NCBI GenBank assembly: GCA_042408595.1
Contig: JBHOQX010000131.1
Coordinates: 77,546-141,545, forward strand
Source: JBHOQX01 sp042408595
GTDB taxonomy: Bacteria; Chloroflexota; Chloroflexia; Chloroflexales; Roseiflexaceae
Length of the DNA: 64,000 bases
Direction: 5' to 3'
Below are positions 51,711-60,244 of this stretch, piece by piece (positions within the stretch are counted from its first letter, which is position 1; each line of letters starts with the position of its first letter). The notes beneath the pieces were generated by a model that was not told the DNA's origin, ran no database searches, and saw nothing but the letters and a program-made list of their open reading frames with translations. The translations under genes and the position numbers were made by a program.

Positions 51711-51766
51711 GGGTGACCGGGTGACCCGGTGACAAGGTGATACGATGACGTGATGACCAGGTGAAA
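51711..51766. repeat. Degenerate 8-bp tandem array (7 units)
   Basis: Seven consecutive octamers follow one another without gaps: GGGTGACC, GGGTGACC, CGGTGACA, AGGTGATA, CGATGACG, TGATGACC and AGGTGAAA. The array starts ten bases upstream of the plsX start codon and has the same pattern as the four-unit array at 1411-1442. Confidence 0.85.
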
Positions 51767-51810
51767 CATACTGATGGGAACCCATCATTCGGTATTATTT
51801 CATTCTTCAC

Positions 51811-52407
51811 TCAAATCGTCCCCTTCGTACTCGGCACGGCCCCGCCGAGCCGCTCGTCCAGCCGCGTGGCGGTATCCAGCGCCCGCCCGAACGCCTTGAA
51901 CAACGCCTCGACCTTGTGGTGATCGTTGCGGCCGTACAGCACGCGGGCGTGCAGGTTCAGCCGCCCATGCACGGCGATGCTCTCGAACAGGTGCGCGATC
52001 AGGTCGGTGCCGAGCTGCCCCACTCGCGGCGTGGCAAATGCGGCCTCGACGACGCAATACGGCCGCCCGCCGAGATCGACCGCCACAAAGCCGAGCGCCT
52101 CGTCCATCGGCACGAAGCTGTGCGCCGTGCGCACCAGGCCGCGCCGCTCGCCAAGCGCCTGGTCGAGCGCACGCCCCAGGCAGATGCAGACATCCTCGGC
52201 GGTATGGTGCTCGTCTACATACAGATCGCCCCGCGCTGCCACGCGCAGGTCGAACAGGCCGTGCCGGGCGAAGAGCGCCAGCATGTGGTCGAGCATGCCG
52301 ATGCCGGTGGCGATCTCGCTCGCGCCCGTGCCATCCACGGCCAGCGTTAGTTCGATATCGGTCTCACCGGTCGTCCGGCGGACGGTAGCGGTACGCTCGT
52401 GGATCAT
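51811..52407 (-). CDS. hisB: Imidazoleglycerol-phosphate dehydratase
   Basis: This manganese enzyme of histidine synthesis has 198 residues, the usual length of the monofunctional form. Metal-binding motifs are MLDHMLALFARHG, VDEHHTAEDVCICLGRAL and GRNDHHKVEALFKAFGRAL; IHERTATVRRTTGETDI is the usual N-terminus. The ATG at 52407 has GGAAG upstream. The gene is about 32 kb from the hisG/hisD block, so the pathway genes are scattered in this genome. plsX lies downstream on the same strand. Confidence 0.95.
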   Translation of the reverse strand: MIHERTATVRRTTGETDIELTLAVDGTGASEIATGIGMLDHMLALFARHGLFDLRVAARGDLYVDEHHTAEDVCICLGRALDQALGERRGLVRTAHSFVPMDEALGFVAVDLGGRPYCVVEAAFATPRVGQLGTDLIAHLFESIAVHGRLNLHARVLYGRNDHHKVEALFKAFGRALDTATRLDERLGGAVPSTKGTI

Positions 52408-52514
52408 CGCTTCCGCGCCTTCATGGAACGTGGCAATACGAGATCGGAAGGGCAGCGATCAGCGCCTTCACCGCAATCGCTCATCTCCGATCTCCAGGTC
52501 GTCAGCGCTCATCG

Positions 52515-53900
52515 CTACTTGGGGCCGGCCCCCAGCAGCCGCAGCGCCTCCAGCAGCACCGGGTCGTCATCCTCGCTGTAGCGCTTCCAGTCGACATCCA
52601 CCAGCGAGTCCGGCTGGACGCCGTGGTTCTCCAGGCTGGTTCCGTCCTGCATGCGGAAGCCCTCCTGGGCCAGCCACAGGCGCGACCCGTCGCTCAGCGC
52701 GTGGGCGTAGATCGTCTCGGTGTTCCCCGCGGACGGCATCCCGACCACGATGGCGCGCGCCTCGCGCTGCAGGATCGCGGCGATCAGCTCGGCATAGGAG
52801 GCGGTATCCTGGTCGATCAGCACGGCCAGCCGGCCGCGCATGGCGCGCAGGTCGGGGCCGGCCGGCGCGGAGATAACCAGCGGGCGGGTACTGGTGCGTT
52901 TGAAGAACACCCCCACCTGCCCACGGACAAAGTGGCCGAGGATGCCGTTCATCACGTTGCCCCAGCCGCCGCGGTTGCCGCGCAGGTCGAGGATCAGGCC
53001 GTTCAGCTTGCCGGCGGCGAGCAGTTCGGTCAGCGCGCCGTTCACCTGCTCGTCCATATCGCTCACCCAGAGCGTGGAGACCCAGATGTAGCCGATCTCG
53101 CCGGGAAAGCGCCGCGCGTAGGGCGCGATGCGCCCTTGCAGCTCCTGGCGCACCAGCACCACGTCGCGCGGGCGCTCGCCCGGGCGCACGACACTGAGCC
53201 GCACGGTCGTGCCGGGCGGCCCCTGCAGATCGCCGTCGTCGGACGAATACGCCCGGTCGTTCACCGCCAGGATTCGGTCGCGCGGGCGCAGGCCGGCCCG
53301 CTCGGCCGGGCTGCCGGGGAGCACCAGTTGGATGAACGCGCCGTCGCGGCTGGGGATCGTCACGACGCCGATGCCGGCGTGCAGTTCGTGCCCGCTGGAG
53401 AAGGCGTCTTCGTCCGCGACAGCGGCCGGCGGCACAAAGCGCGAATGGCCGTCGTTCAGCCGGCCGATCAACTCCTCCATCAACCGGTAGAACGCCTCGT
53501 CGTTTTCAACCGCCGCCACGCGCGCGGCGTACTCAACGCGGATGGCGTCCCAATCGAGCCCGTCGAAGTCGGGATAGAGATAATCTGTCTTCACCAGCGT
53601 CCAGACTTCGCTGAAAATCTGCGCCCGGCGGGCGGCGCTCAACGGCGCGCTGGTTGCCGTGGGCGCGGCGGTGGGCGGGTCCGGCAGGGGCGTGCTGGTC
53701 GGAAGGGCGGTGGGGGTGGGCGCCGCCGTCGGCAGAGGCGTGGCGCTGGCCGGGGGGAGCGGCGATCGGGCGGTCGCCGCGGGCGCGAGGGTTGCCGCGG
53801 GCGCAACCGCCGCCGTGCCGCAGCCGGCCAGCGCCAGCAGCGCCAGCGGCCCAAGCAGCAGCCTGGCGGCATGCCCGATTGCGACGGTGCCCCTGCGCAT
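52515..53900 (-). CDS. S41-family (C-terminal processing) protease lipoprotein
   Basis: The 461-residue protein has a lipoprotein signal (LLALAGC, lipidated Cys about residue 27), a Pro/Thr/Ala-rich linker, and a PDZ region (AFIQLVLPGSPAERAGLRPR, DRILAVNDRAYSSDDG). The S41 catalytic core follows (LNGLILDLRGNRGGWG, VLIDQDTASYAELIAAIL). The nucleophile Ser in DTASYAE is present, but the usual G-K after it reads VVGMPSAGNTETIY, with no Lys at the expected position, so catalysis may follow the tricorn-like S41 variant or be lost. ATG 53900 lies 8 bases after the end of the PBP gene, which suggests co-transcription. Confidence 0.85.
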   Translation of the reverse strand: MRRGTVAIGHAARLLLGPLALLALAGCGTAAVAPAATLAPAATARSPLPPASATPLPTAAPTPTALPTSTPLPDPPTAAPTATSAPLSAARRAQIFSEVWTLVKTDYLYPDFDGLDWDAIRVEYAARVAAVENDEAFYRLMEELIGRLNDGHSRFVPPAAVADEDAFSSGHELHAGIGVVTIPSRDGAFIQLVLPGSPAERAGLRPRDRILAVNDRAYSSDDGDLQGPPGTTVRLSVVRPGERPRDVVLVRQELQGRIAPYARRFPGEIGYIWVSTLWVSDMDEQVNGALTELLAAGKLNGLILDLRGNRGGWGNVMNGILGHFVRGQVGVFFKRTSTRPLVISAPAGPDLRAMRGRLAVLIDQDTASYAELIAAILQREARAIVVGMPSAGNTETIYAHALSDGSRLWLAQEGFRMQDGTSLENHGVQPDSLVDVDWKRYSEDDDPVLLEALRLLGAGPK

Positions 53901-53907
53901 CGCCACG

Positions 53908-55644
53908 TTATTTCTCCAGCTCAAAGGCGGCGGCCAGCACCTGCCCGGCGGCCGCCGCGGCGACCCGCGAGCCTTCGCCGCCGTTCTCGATCATCACGGC
54001 GACGGCGTAGCGTGGCCGCTCCACCGGCGCGATAGCGATGAACCAGGCGTGGGGCGTCGTTCCCGGCCCGTGCTCCGCCGTGCCGGACTTGCCGCCGACC
54101 ACCGCGACGCTCGGGTCGACCGCCTGCGCCGGCCGGCCAAACCCGTACGCCACGACGGCCCGCATGTTCGCCCGCATCCGCGCCGCCGTCTCGCGCGACA
54201 TCGCCCGGCGGATGGCGCGCGGCCCGTTCGCGATCACAATGCTTCCGTCGGGCCGCGTAACCTTGTCGACAAGATACGGCCGCATCAGCACGCCATCGTT
54301 CGCGACCGCCGCGGCGACCATGGCCATTTGCAGCGGTGTCACCTGGATCTGTCCCTGGCCGTAGCCGGTGTCCGCCAGGCCCGCCGGCCGGTTTAGAAAG
54401 CCCGGATCGGCGTAGAGCGTGCTGGCGTCCGCCGGCAGATCGGTGAAGCCCGGGTAGCTCTCGGGCGCGTCCTGCGGCCGGTAGATATCGAAGCGTCCGG
54501 CGACCTCCTCCATGAGCTGTGCGCCGAGCCGCAGGGCGTACTGCGCGAAGGCCACGTTGCAGGAGAAGGCATACACCCGCTCCAGGTTCGATGGATCGCC
54601 GGTCAGCGACGCGAGATCGGGCACGGCGTTGACCACCGGCGGCGCCCCCGGCTCGGTCTCGAGTTCGTTCAAACAGCGGATGTCGTCCGGCCTGCCCTGA
54701 TTCGGGTGCTCCAGCACACCGACCGCCGTCACAGTCTTGAACGTCGAGCCGGGCGGGTAGCGCCCCTGCGTCGGCCGGTTGAGCAGCGGCTGCCCGGCGT
54801 CTTCGCTGTTGAGGCGCTGCCAGTACGCGCTGATACGCTCGTTTTCCGCGTCGCGGTCGGGCGCGGCCGGGTTGAAGGCCAGTTGCGCCGGGTCGAACCC
54901 GGGCGCGCTCGCCATCGCCAGCACGGCGCCGCTGGCCGGGTCGAGCACGACGATCGAGCCGGTGCGGCCGCCAAGAACGGTGCGCGCCGCCTGCTGCAGC
55001 CGGGCGTCGAGCGTCAGGCGCAGGTCGTCGCCGACCTGCGGCCGGCCGAGCAGCGTGTCCGACAGCCGCCCGAACGCGTCGCGCTCGCCGCTCAGGTAAT
55101 CGCCATAGGTGTACTCGAGGCCGGTCTGGCCGTAGCGATGGCTGAAGTAGCCGAGCACATTGCCGAACGCCGCCGGGTCGAGCCCTTCACCCAGTGGGTA
55201 GACGCGGTGCGCGAAGCCGCCATCCGTCATGCGGGTATCGGCCAGCACAGTACCGTTGCGGTCGATGATTTTGCCACGTTGCACGCGCTGCGAGGCGATC
55301 ACCGGACGGACATTGCTGGTCACCTGGCCGGTCTGCGGATCGACATAGACCTGGGCATAGATCGCATCGGCGCGGATGAACTGCTGGCGCAGCAACTGGA
55401 GCGAGAGCAGCCCAAAGCCGACGGCGATGAAAACGCCCAAATACAGGATGCTGCGCGAGGGGCCGCGCGGCAGCGGCGGCAGCATCAGCCGCGCCACCAC
55501 CAACAGCGGCAGGGCCGCGAGCCAGAGCGCCGCGAGCCAGCGCGCATCGCGTTCGACCGGCTGGATCATGCCGTAGCCGATGAGCGCGACGGCGGCGACA
55601 AGGCACATCAGGCGAATGGCGCGGCGCATCGGCGAGTTGAACAT
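53908..55644 (-). CDS. Class B penicillin-binding protein (PBP2/PbpA-like transpeptidase)
   Basis: The 578-residue protein has three hydrophobic helices in its first 90 residues (IRLMCLVAAVALIGYGMI, WLAALWLAALPLLVVARL, ILYLGVFIAVGFGLLSLQLL), more than the single anchor usual in class B PBPs. The transpeptidase motifs are RYPPGSTFKTVTAV (SxxK, near residue 300), AFSCNVAFAQ (SxN, near 361) and VVGGKSGTAEHG (KSG, near 518). It should cross-link peptidoglycan stem peptides during elongation or division. No RodA/FtsW-type gene is adjacent. A clear promoter lies at 55671-55698, and the S41 protease follows directly. Confidence 0.92.
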   Translation of the reverse strand: MFNSPMRRAIRLMCLVAAVALIGYGMIQPVERDARWLAALWLAALPLLVVARLMLPPLPRGPSRSILYLGVFIAVGFGLLSLQLLRQQFIRADAIYAQVYVDPQTGQVTSNVRPVIASQRVQRGKIIDRNGTVLADTRMTDGGFAHRVYPLGEGLDPAAFGNVLGYFSHRYGQTGLEYTYGDYLSGERDAFGRLSDTLLGRPQVGDDLRLTLDARLQQAARTVLGGRTGSIVVLDPASGAVLAMASAPGFDPAQLAFNPAAPDRDAENERISAYWQRLNSEDAGQPLLNRPTQGRYPPGSTFKTVTAVGVLEHPNQGRPDDIRCLNELETEPGAPPVVNAVPDLASLTGDPSNLERVYAFSCNVAFAQYALRLGAQLMEEVAGRFDIYRPQDAPESYPGFTDLPADASTLYADPGFLNRPAGLADTGYGQGQIQVTPLQMAMVAAAVANDGVLMRPYLVDKVTRPDGSIVIANGPRAIRRAMSRETAARMRANMRAVVAYGFGRPAQAVDPSVAVVGGKSGTAEHGPGTTPHAWFIAIAPVERPRYAVAVMIENGGEGSRVAAAAAGQVLAAAFELEK

Positions 55645-55670
55645 TCTTTCGCTTTTCCCATCTGAGGTGC

Positions 55671-55698
55671 ATTATAATCCAAAACAAGCGCGAATCAA
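55671..55698 (-). promoter_or_regulatory. Sigma-70-type promoter of the PBP gene
   Basis: On the minus strand TTGATT and a consensus TATAAT are separated by 16 bases. The predicted start is about 20 bases before the PBP start codon. Confidence 0.75.
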
Positions 55699-55861
55699 CA
55701 TGGGATCTGGATGATAGCACGTACACCGTGCCCAGAACTGCATCTCATCGGCGGCGGCGCTTGCCGGAATCCACCGGCGGGGGCGGGGCTACCGGGCGCT
55801 GGACGACGGGCGCGGGGAGCGATGAGGCCGTCGGCGCTGGAGGGAAGCGGCGCGGCGGCGC

Positions 55862-57040
55862 TCAATCGAGCGGCATCGTCGCCCGGACGATCAGGCCGCC
55901 GGTCTCGGCCTCGAACACATCGAGCCGGCCACCCAGTTCGGCGAGGCGGTACTCCATCGCCCGCAGCGCGTGCAGGCGGGGGCGCGCGTAGGTACCATCC
56001 AGCAGGCCGACGCCGTCGTCGCGGATCATCAGCGCGACCGATGCGGCGTCGTAGCGGAGCGTCAGCTCGATGGTGGCCGCGTGGGCGTGTTGCTGGACGT
56101 TCAACAGCGACTCCTGGGTGAGGCGCACCAGGACGGACCGCTGTGCGCGGCTGATCATGCGGGCGCGGCCCATGCACACCACGCGCGTCTGGAGACCGGT
56201 ATGCTGGCGGAAGCGCTCGGCGAGCGTGTCGATGGCGGCCGGCAGCTCGCTTTCGGCGAGCAGTGGCGCGAAAAGCACCTGGCGGGTGTCGTCCACCCCC
56301 TGGGCCGGGGCGCGGACGGTCGCGGTATGGGCGGCGGATGGCGCAAACCCAGCGGACCGGCTCTGGCCGCGCTCGGCGGCGCGGCCGTGGGGGCTCAGGC
56401 GGTCGGCCAGGTCGAGCGCTGGCTCGCGCCCGAAGCGCGGCTCCGCGAGCGCGACCGGGCGCGCGGGCCGGGCCGGCCGCGGATGGAACACCGCACGCAG
56501 CAATTCCACCGCCAGCGGGAACAGCCCGCCGACGACCGGGGGAGCGACCATCATCGCGGCAAGCAACAGCCCGCCGTCATCGCGGGCGATGGCGTCGGGC
56601 GGCTGGCCGACGAACGCGTTCGTGGCCAGGTCGAGCGTCACAAACACCAGCCCGGCCATCACCCCGCCCCGCCAGCCGAAGAGCAGCCCGGAAACGACTA
56701 ACGCGCTCGAGGCATAGAGCAGGAAGGGGCTCTGCCAACCGCCACTCAGGAGCAGCAGCGCGACCATGTACATGATATCGAGCAGCAGGATGGCCGGGTT
56801 GCGCTGCGCCGCCCGCAGGTATGGCTGCGCGATGAGCGTGAGCAGGGTGTTGACCCCGCCGGTGACGAACAGGAGCGAGGCACTCCCCATCAGCGCCGGC
56901 GTACCGCCGCGCGCCGCGATGATCGCGCCGCCGGCCGCCCAGGCAGCCCAGCGGTACACGAAGAAGATGACGTGGTCGGCGAGCCAGGGATGTGGTTCGC
57001 GGCGATACCTGCTCACAGGCGCCTCGGATGCTGTGGGCAT
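55862..57040 (-). CDS. Membrane histidine-kinase-like protein lacking a recognisable H-box
   Basis: The 392-residue protein has about six hydrophobic helices (IFFVYRWAAWAAGGAIIAAR through LLAAMMVAPPVVGGLFPLAV), a variable linker, and a C-terminal NarX-type HATPase domain (VRLTQESLLNVQQHAHAATI, ALMIRDDGVGLLDG, ELGGRLDVFEAETGGLIVRA). The expected dimerisation segment with RELHDxxxQ is missing between helices and ATPase domain, so autophosphorylation is doubtful. It may act as a degenerate kinase or partner for another kinase. ATG 57040 fits the leader from an extended -10 box at 57110-57115; upstream starts are possible. Confidence 0.75.
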   Translation of the reverse strand: MPTASEAPVSRYRREPHPWLADHVIFFVYRWAAWAAGGAIIAARGGTPALMGSASLLFVTGGVNTLLTLIAQPYLRAAQRNPAILLLDIMYMVALLLLSGGWQSPFLLYASSALVVSGLLFGWRGGVMAGLVFVTLDLATNAFVGQPPDAIARDDGGLLLAAMMVAPPVVGGLFPLAVELLRAVFHPRPARPARPVALAEPRFGREPALDLADRLSPHGRAAERGQSRSAGFAPSAAHTATVRAPAQGVDDTRQVLFAPLLAESELPAAIDTLAERFRQHTGLQTRVVCMGRARMISRAQRSVLVRLTQESLLNVQQHAHAATIELTLRYDAASVALMIRDDGVGLLDGTYARPRLHALRAMEYRLAELGGRLDVFEAETGGLIVRATMPLD

Positions 57041-57109
57041 TCCCGCGGCCGGGTGGGCTCCGGCCGCGCTGTGCGTGATGCTGAGTTGCGTGGCCGAGTC
57101 GACAGGTAT

Positions 57110-57115
57110 AGTGTA
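57110..57115 (-). promoter_or_regulatory. Extended -10 promoter element of the kinase-like gene
   Basis: On the minus strand TACACT is preceded directly by TGC. No -35 box is visible. This would place the start near 57103 and supports the ATG at 57040. Confidence 0.5.
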
Positions 57116-57269
57116 GCAGAAAGCCCGGCCATCGGCAAGGGATGCGGCGGCCATGTTCCCCTGGTACGGATCGCCCCGGTCCCGCACGTGCCGCCGAGGA
57201 CATGGGGCGCGACGGCGTCGGGCGGCTCAAGCCCGCCCGGTGCGACGCCTCACCGCTCGCGGCCGGCCG

Positions 57270-57809
57270 CTACGGCTGTGGCGTGGGGGTCGGCGAGGGG
57301 GTTGGCGCGGGAAGGTCACCCGCCGCCGCGCCCGAGAGCTGGCCGAGCTGCCGCAGAAAGCGGTCCACGCGGTCGGCCTGGGCCTGGAGCCGCCCGATCT
57401 GCGTGGCGGCGGTCGCCAGGGTGTCGCGGGCGCGGTGCAGCTCGGCGACGGCGGTTGCGTTTTGGGCGGTCCCGGCGGCCAGGCGGCGGTCAACATCGCC
57501 GAGGGCCGCCAGCCGCGCCTGCACGTCGTCGAGCGTCTCACGGTCCGCGCCACGGCGGCGCTCCTGCTCGGCCACAGCGGTGCGTAGCTGGTCGCTCGCC
57601 TGCTGTTGGACAGCGACCTGCGTCTGCGCGGCCAGAAGCAGGGCGCGCGTGTCGGCCAGTTCCTGCGGGATGGTCGGGCGCAAGCCGAGGGCGTAGAGCG
57701 CGCTGAGGGCCGCGGCGGCCCCCAGCGCCGCGGCGAGCAGCACGGTGACGAGCCAGCGAAGCAGCCGCGCGCCGGATCCGCGGCGCGGCGCGGTCGGCGT
57801 GGTGCTCAC
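57270..57809 (-). CDS. Single-pass membrane coiled-coil protein
   Basis: The 179-residue protein has one N-terminal membrane helix (LLRWLVTVLLAAALGAAAAL), a long heptad-rich coiled coil (LADTRALLLAAQTQVAVQQQ, then QLRTAVAEQERRRGADRETL and further repeats) and a Pro/Thr-rich tail (LPAPTPSPTPTPQP). It starts with a GTG that overlaps the stop of the amidase gene by four bases (GTGA), so it is translationally coupled to it. No family is recognised. The topology suggests an envelope-spanning or scaffolding protein, possibly a partner of the exported amidase-like protein. Confidence 0.75.
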   Translation of the reverse strand: MSTTPTAPRRGSGARLLRWLVTVLLAAALGAAAALSALYALGLRPTIPQELADTRALLLAAQTQVAVQQQASDQLRTAVAEQERRRGADRETLDDVQARLAALGDVDRRLAAGTAQNATAVAELHRARDTLATAATQIGRLQAQADRVDRFLRQLGQLSGAAAGDLPAPTPSPTPTPQP

Positions 57810-60187
57810 CGGAGCGGTTCCGGCACGCCAAGCGAGGTCGTGCCACCCCGATTCGTGTCGCCGCGCGGCGAGCCGGGGTAGAGCGAACGCTCGACGACGA
57901 TCGGCACCGTTGCGCGGACGGTCGCGGCGAGCGCCGGTTGGCCGGGGTACAATTCGTGGACGGCCATGGTGTAGCGCGCTCCGCCCGGCACGCTGACCTG
58001 CTGGCTGGCCAGCTTGCCATCGTTCAGCACGAAATCGACCGTCACCCGCGCCTGGTGATCGCGATCCGGGTTGCTGAAGAGCAGATACTCCTGCGCATCC
58101 CCGCTCGTCCGCCCGTCGGCGAAGCGCCAGATGAAAGCCGGCTCCGTGGCGCCAGGCGAGACACTCCCGGCCGCGCCATCGCGCCAGGTCATCGCCCGCT
58201 CGGCGGCCACTGGCCGGTCGGCTTCCACGTATGTCGCCACCCCGAGCTGCGGCACGACTTCATTGGCGTTGATCGCGAGCCGGCTGGTGGGCGGGAGCGC
58301 GTAGCGCCGCGTCTGCGACGTGCCGTCGGGCGTCATGAAGCGCACCGTCGCCGTCACCGGCTGCGTGTTCGGGTTGAGCACCAGCAGGCGCATCTGGAAC
58401 GGCGGCTCGGTCGTGCCCTCGGCGAAGTGCCAGGTGCGCGACAACGCAACGACGCCGGGCGATCCGGCGAGGCCGCTGTCGTTCGGGCCGAAGCGCATCA
58501 GCCGCTCGGCGACGATCGGGCGGTCGGCGAGCACCCGCGCGCCGAACGTCGCGCCGGGCAGCACATCCGCCACCGTGACGACCGTACGGCCGCGCGGCGG
58601 GATGATCACGCCGCGCTGCTCGGCGGTGCGCCCGTCGGAGCGCATATAGGTGATCGTCGCGTTCGCCGCTTCCGTCTGCGGATTGAACAACGCCAGGAAC
58701 GTTCGGGCGGTCCCTTCGGTCGATCCTTCGGCGAAGTACCACACCCGCGCGGCCTGGGGGGCGCCCGGTGTCGCGGTGATATCGCTCGCCAGCCCCATAA
58801 AACGCTCGGCCACCACCGCGGCGTTCGACTCGACAATCGCCGGCGCGTCGGTCGTGTCGGTGAAGATGCCGCTGACGGAAAGCTCGGCGCGGCTGCCGGC
58901 CGGCACGCTGATCGTGCGGATGACCTCGGGGCCGGGGCTGCGCAGGATGGCGAAGCGCACAGTCGCCGGCTCGGCGGCCGGGTTGAACACCGACAGGCGC
59001 TCGGTGTAGTCGCGCGGGTTCCCCTCAGCGAAGTACCAGCGGCTGGCGACGGTCGCCTGGTCAGCGGCCAGGCGCCGCGCCGCGACGATGTCGTTCAGCT
59101 CCGGCGCTTGGTCGGCGGCCGGGTCGGCCTGGGCATGGGTGACGATGTTCTGGCGGGTAGATGTGCCGCCCGGCGCGCTGAGGGTATGCTGGCCGCGCGG
59201 CGGGATGCCATACGCCTGGCCGAGCCAGGCCAGCAGCCCGGCCAGCGCCGTCTGCTGCGGCGCGGGGGGCACGCCGGTCCCCAGCAGGGCGACATGCACC
59301 GCGATATCGCCGCCGGCCAGCCGGGGCACGGCGGCGGTCGGCCCGCCGATATGGCCCTCGTACACCCGGCCCGCCCGGTCGACGAGGAAGTGGTACGGCA
59401 GGTCGTCCCAGCCCACCTGCTGCTGGTGGTAGGCCGCCAGCGCGCGCAGAAAGGGCGGCGGATCGTCGCCCGCGGCGTCTGTGCCGATCTGGTGGAGCAC
59501 AATGCCGCGCGGCTGCTGGCGAGCCGGGCGGATGGCCGGCGGATTCGGGTCCCAGCGGGCGCGCGCCACGACCCGCGGCGCGGGGGTGAGGGTGGCCGGG
59601 CCGAACGGCGCGGGGATCAGCTCGGCAGTCGCCGCCGCCAGGTCCGGGCCGGGCGTGGCGTCGATCAGGCTTAGCGTGACGCTATCCAGCGTCGGCGAGG
59701 CGTTGGGGGCGTCGCTGCGCAGCGTCGCGCGGACCTGCACATACGCCGTATTGCCGGGGACCGGCACGACCGCCGGCAGGGCGTAGGCATCGCCGTCCTG
59801 CGTGCGGGCGTCACCGGCGCGCAGCGGCGCCCACGGCCCGGGGTTGGCCTGATCCGGCGCGGCGCGAACTTCGAGCAGCAGGCCGGTCCCCTGCGGGATA
59901 TCCGCTTTCCACACCGCGCCAACTGCGTTGACCGGGCCATCCAGCTTGAGAAAGCCGGAGGTGAAGCTGCCTTGCTTCCGGCCATCCGCCAGGCGCAGCT
60001 CGCCGCCGGCGTTGTTGGCGATGATCAGCCCATCGCTGGCGCCGCTCTTCCAGTCATCGACGGTCTCAAAAGTGGCCTCCCGCACGCGGGCCTGCCCGCT
60101 GTCCTGCGCGGCGGCGCGGGGCATGCCGGCGAACAGCCCAACCACCACCAGCGCGATCAGGGCGAGGGGCGATGCGACTCGTCGCAT
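57806..60187 (-). CDS. Exported amidase-like protein with repeated C-terminal beta domains
   Basis: The 793-residue protein has a signal peptide (SPLALIALVVVGLFAGMPRA, cleavage near AAA-QDS). A jelly-roll-like region is followed by an N-acetylmuramoyl-L-alanine amidase/PGRP-like domain (RGIVLHQIGTDAAG, LPYHFLVDRAGRVYEGHIGG). The C-terminal 400 residues hold four repeats beginning WYFAEGNP, WYFAEGST, WHFAEGTT and WRFADGRT. The third zinc ligand of the amidase is not obvious (no DCPG segment), so it may only bind peptidoglycan. The ATG at 60187 follows AGGAA. It lies between the DUF4015 lipoprotein gene and the coiled-coil gene in one minus-strand run. Confidence 0.8.
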   Translation of the reverse strand: MRRVASPLALIALVVVGLFAGMPRAAAQDSGQARVREATFETVDDWKSGASDGLIIANNAGGELRLADGRKQGSFTSGFLKLDGPVNAVGAVWKADIPQGTGLLLEVRAAPDQANPGPWAPLRAGDARTQDGDAYALPAVVPVPGNTAYVQVRATLRSDAPNASPTLDSVTLSLIDATPGPDLAAATAELIPAPFGPATLTPAPRVVARARWDPNPPAIRPARQQPRGIVLHQIGTDAAGDDPPPFLRALAAYHQQQVGWDDLPYHFLVDRAGRVYEGHIGGPTAAVPRLAGGDIAVHVALLGTGVPPAPQQTALAGLLAWLGQAYGIPPRGQHTLSAPGGTSTRQNIVTHAQADPAADQAPELNDIVAARRLAADQATVASRWYFAEGNPRDYTERLSVFNPAAEPATVRFAILRSPGPEVIRTISVPAGSRAELSVSGIFTDTTDAPAIVESNAAVVAERFMGLASDITATPGAPQAARVWYFAEGSTEGTARTFLALFNPQTEAANATITYMRSDGRTAEQRGVIIPPRGRTVVTVADVLPGATFGARVLADRPIVAERLMRFGPNDSGLAGSPGVVALSRTWHFAEGTTEPPFQMRLLVLNPNTQPVTATVRFMTPDGTSQTRRYALPPTSRLAINANEVVPQLGVATYVEADRPVAAERAMTWRDGAAGSVSPGATEPAFIWRFADGRTSGDAQEYLLFSNPDRDHQARVTVDFVLNDGKLASQQVSVPGGARYTMAVHELYPGQPALAATVRATVPIVVERSLYPGSPRGDTNRGGTTSLGVPEPLR

Positions 60188-60244
60188 AAGGTGTTCCTGT
60201 GTGCGCGGGCACGGCTGCCGCGGCCCCCGCCGCGCCCGGAACGG

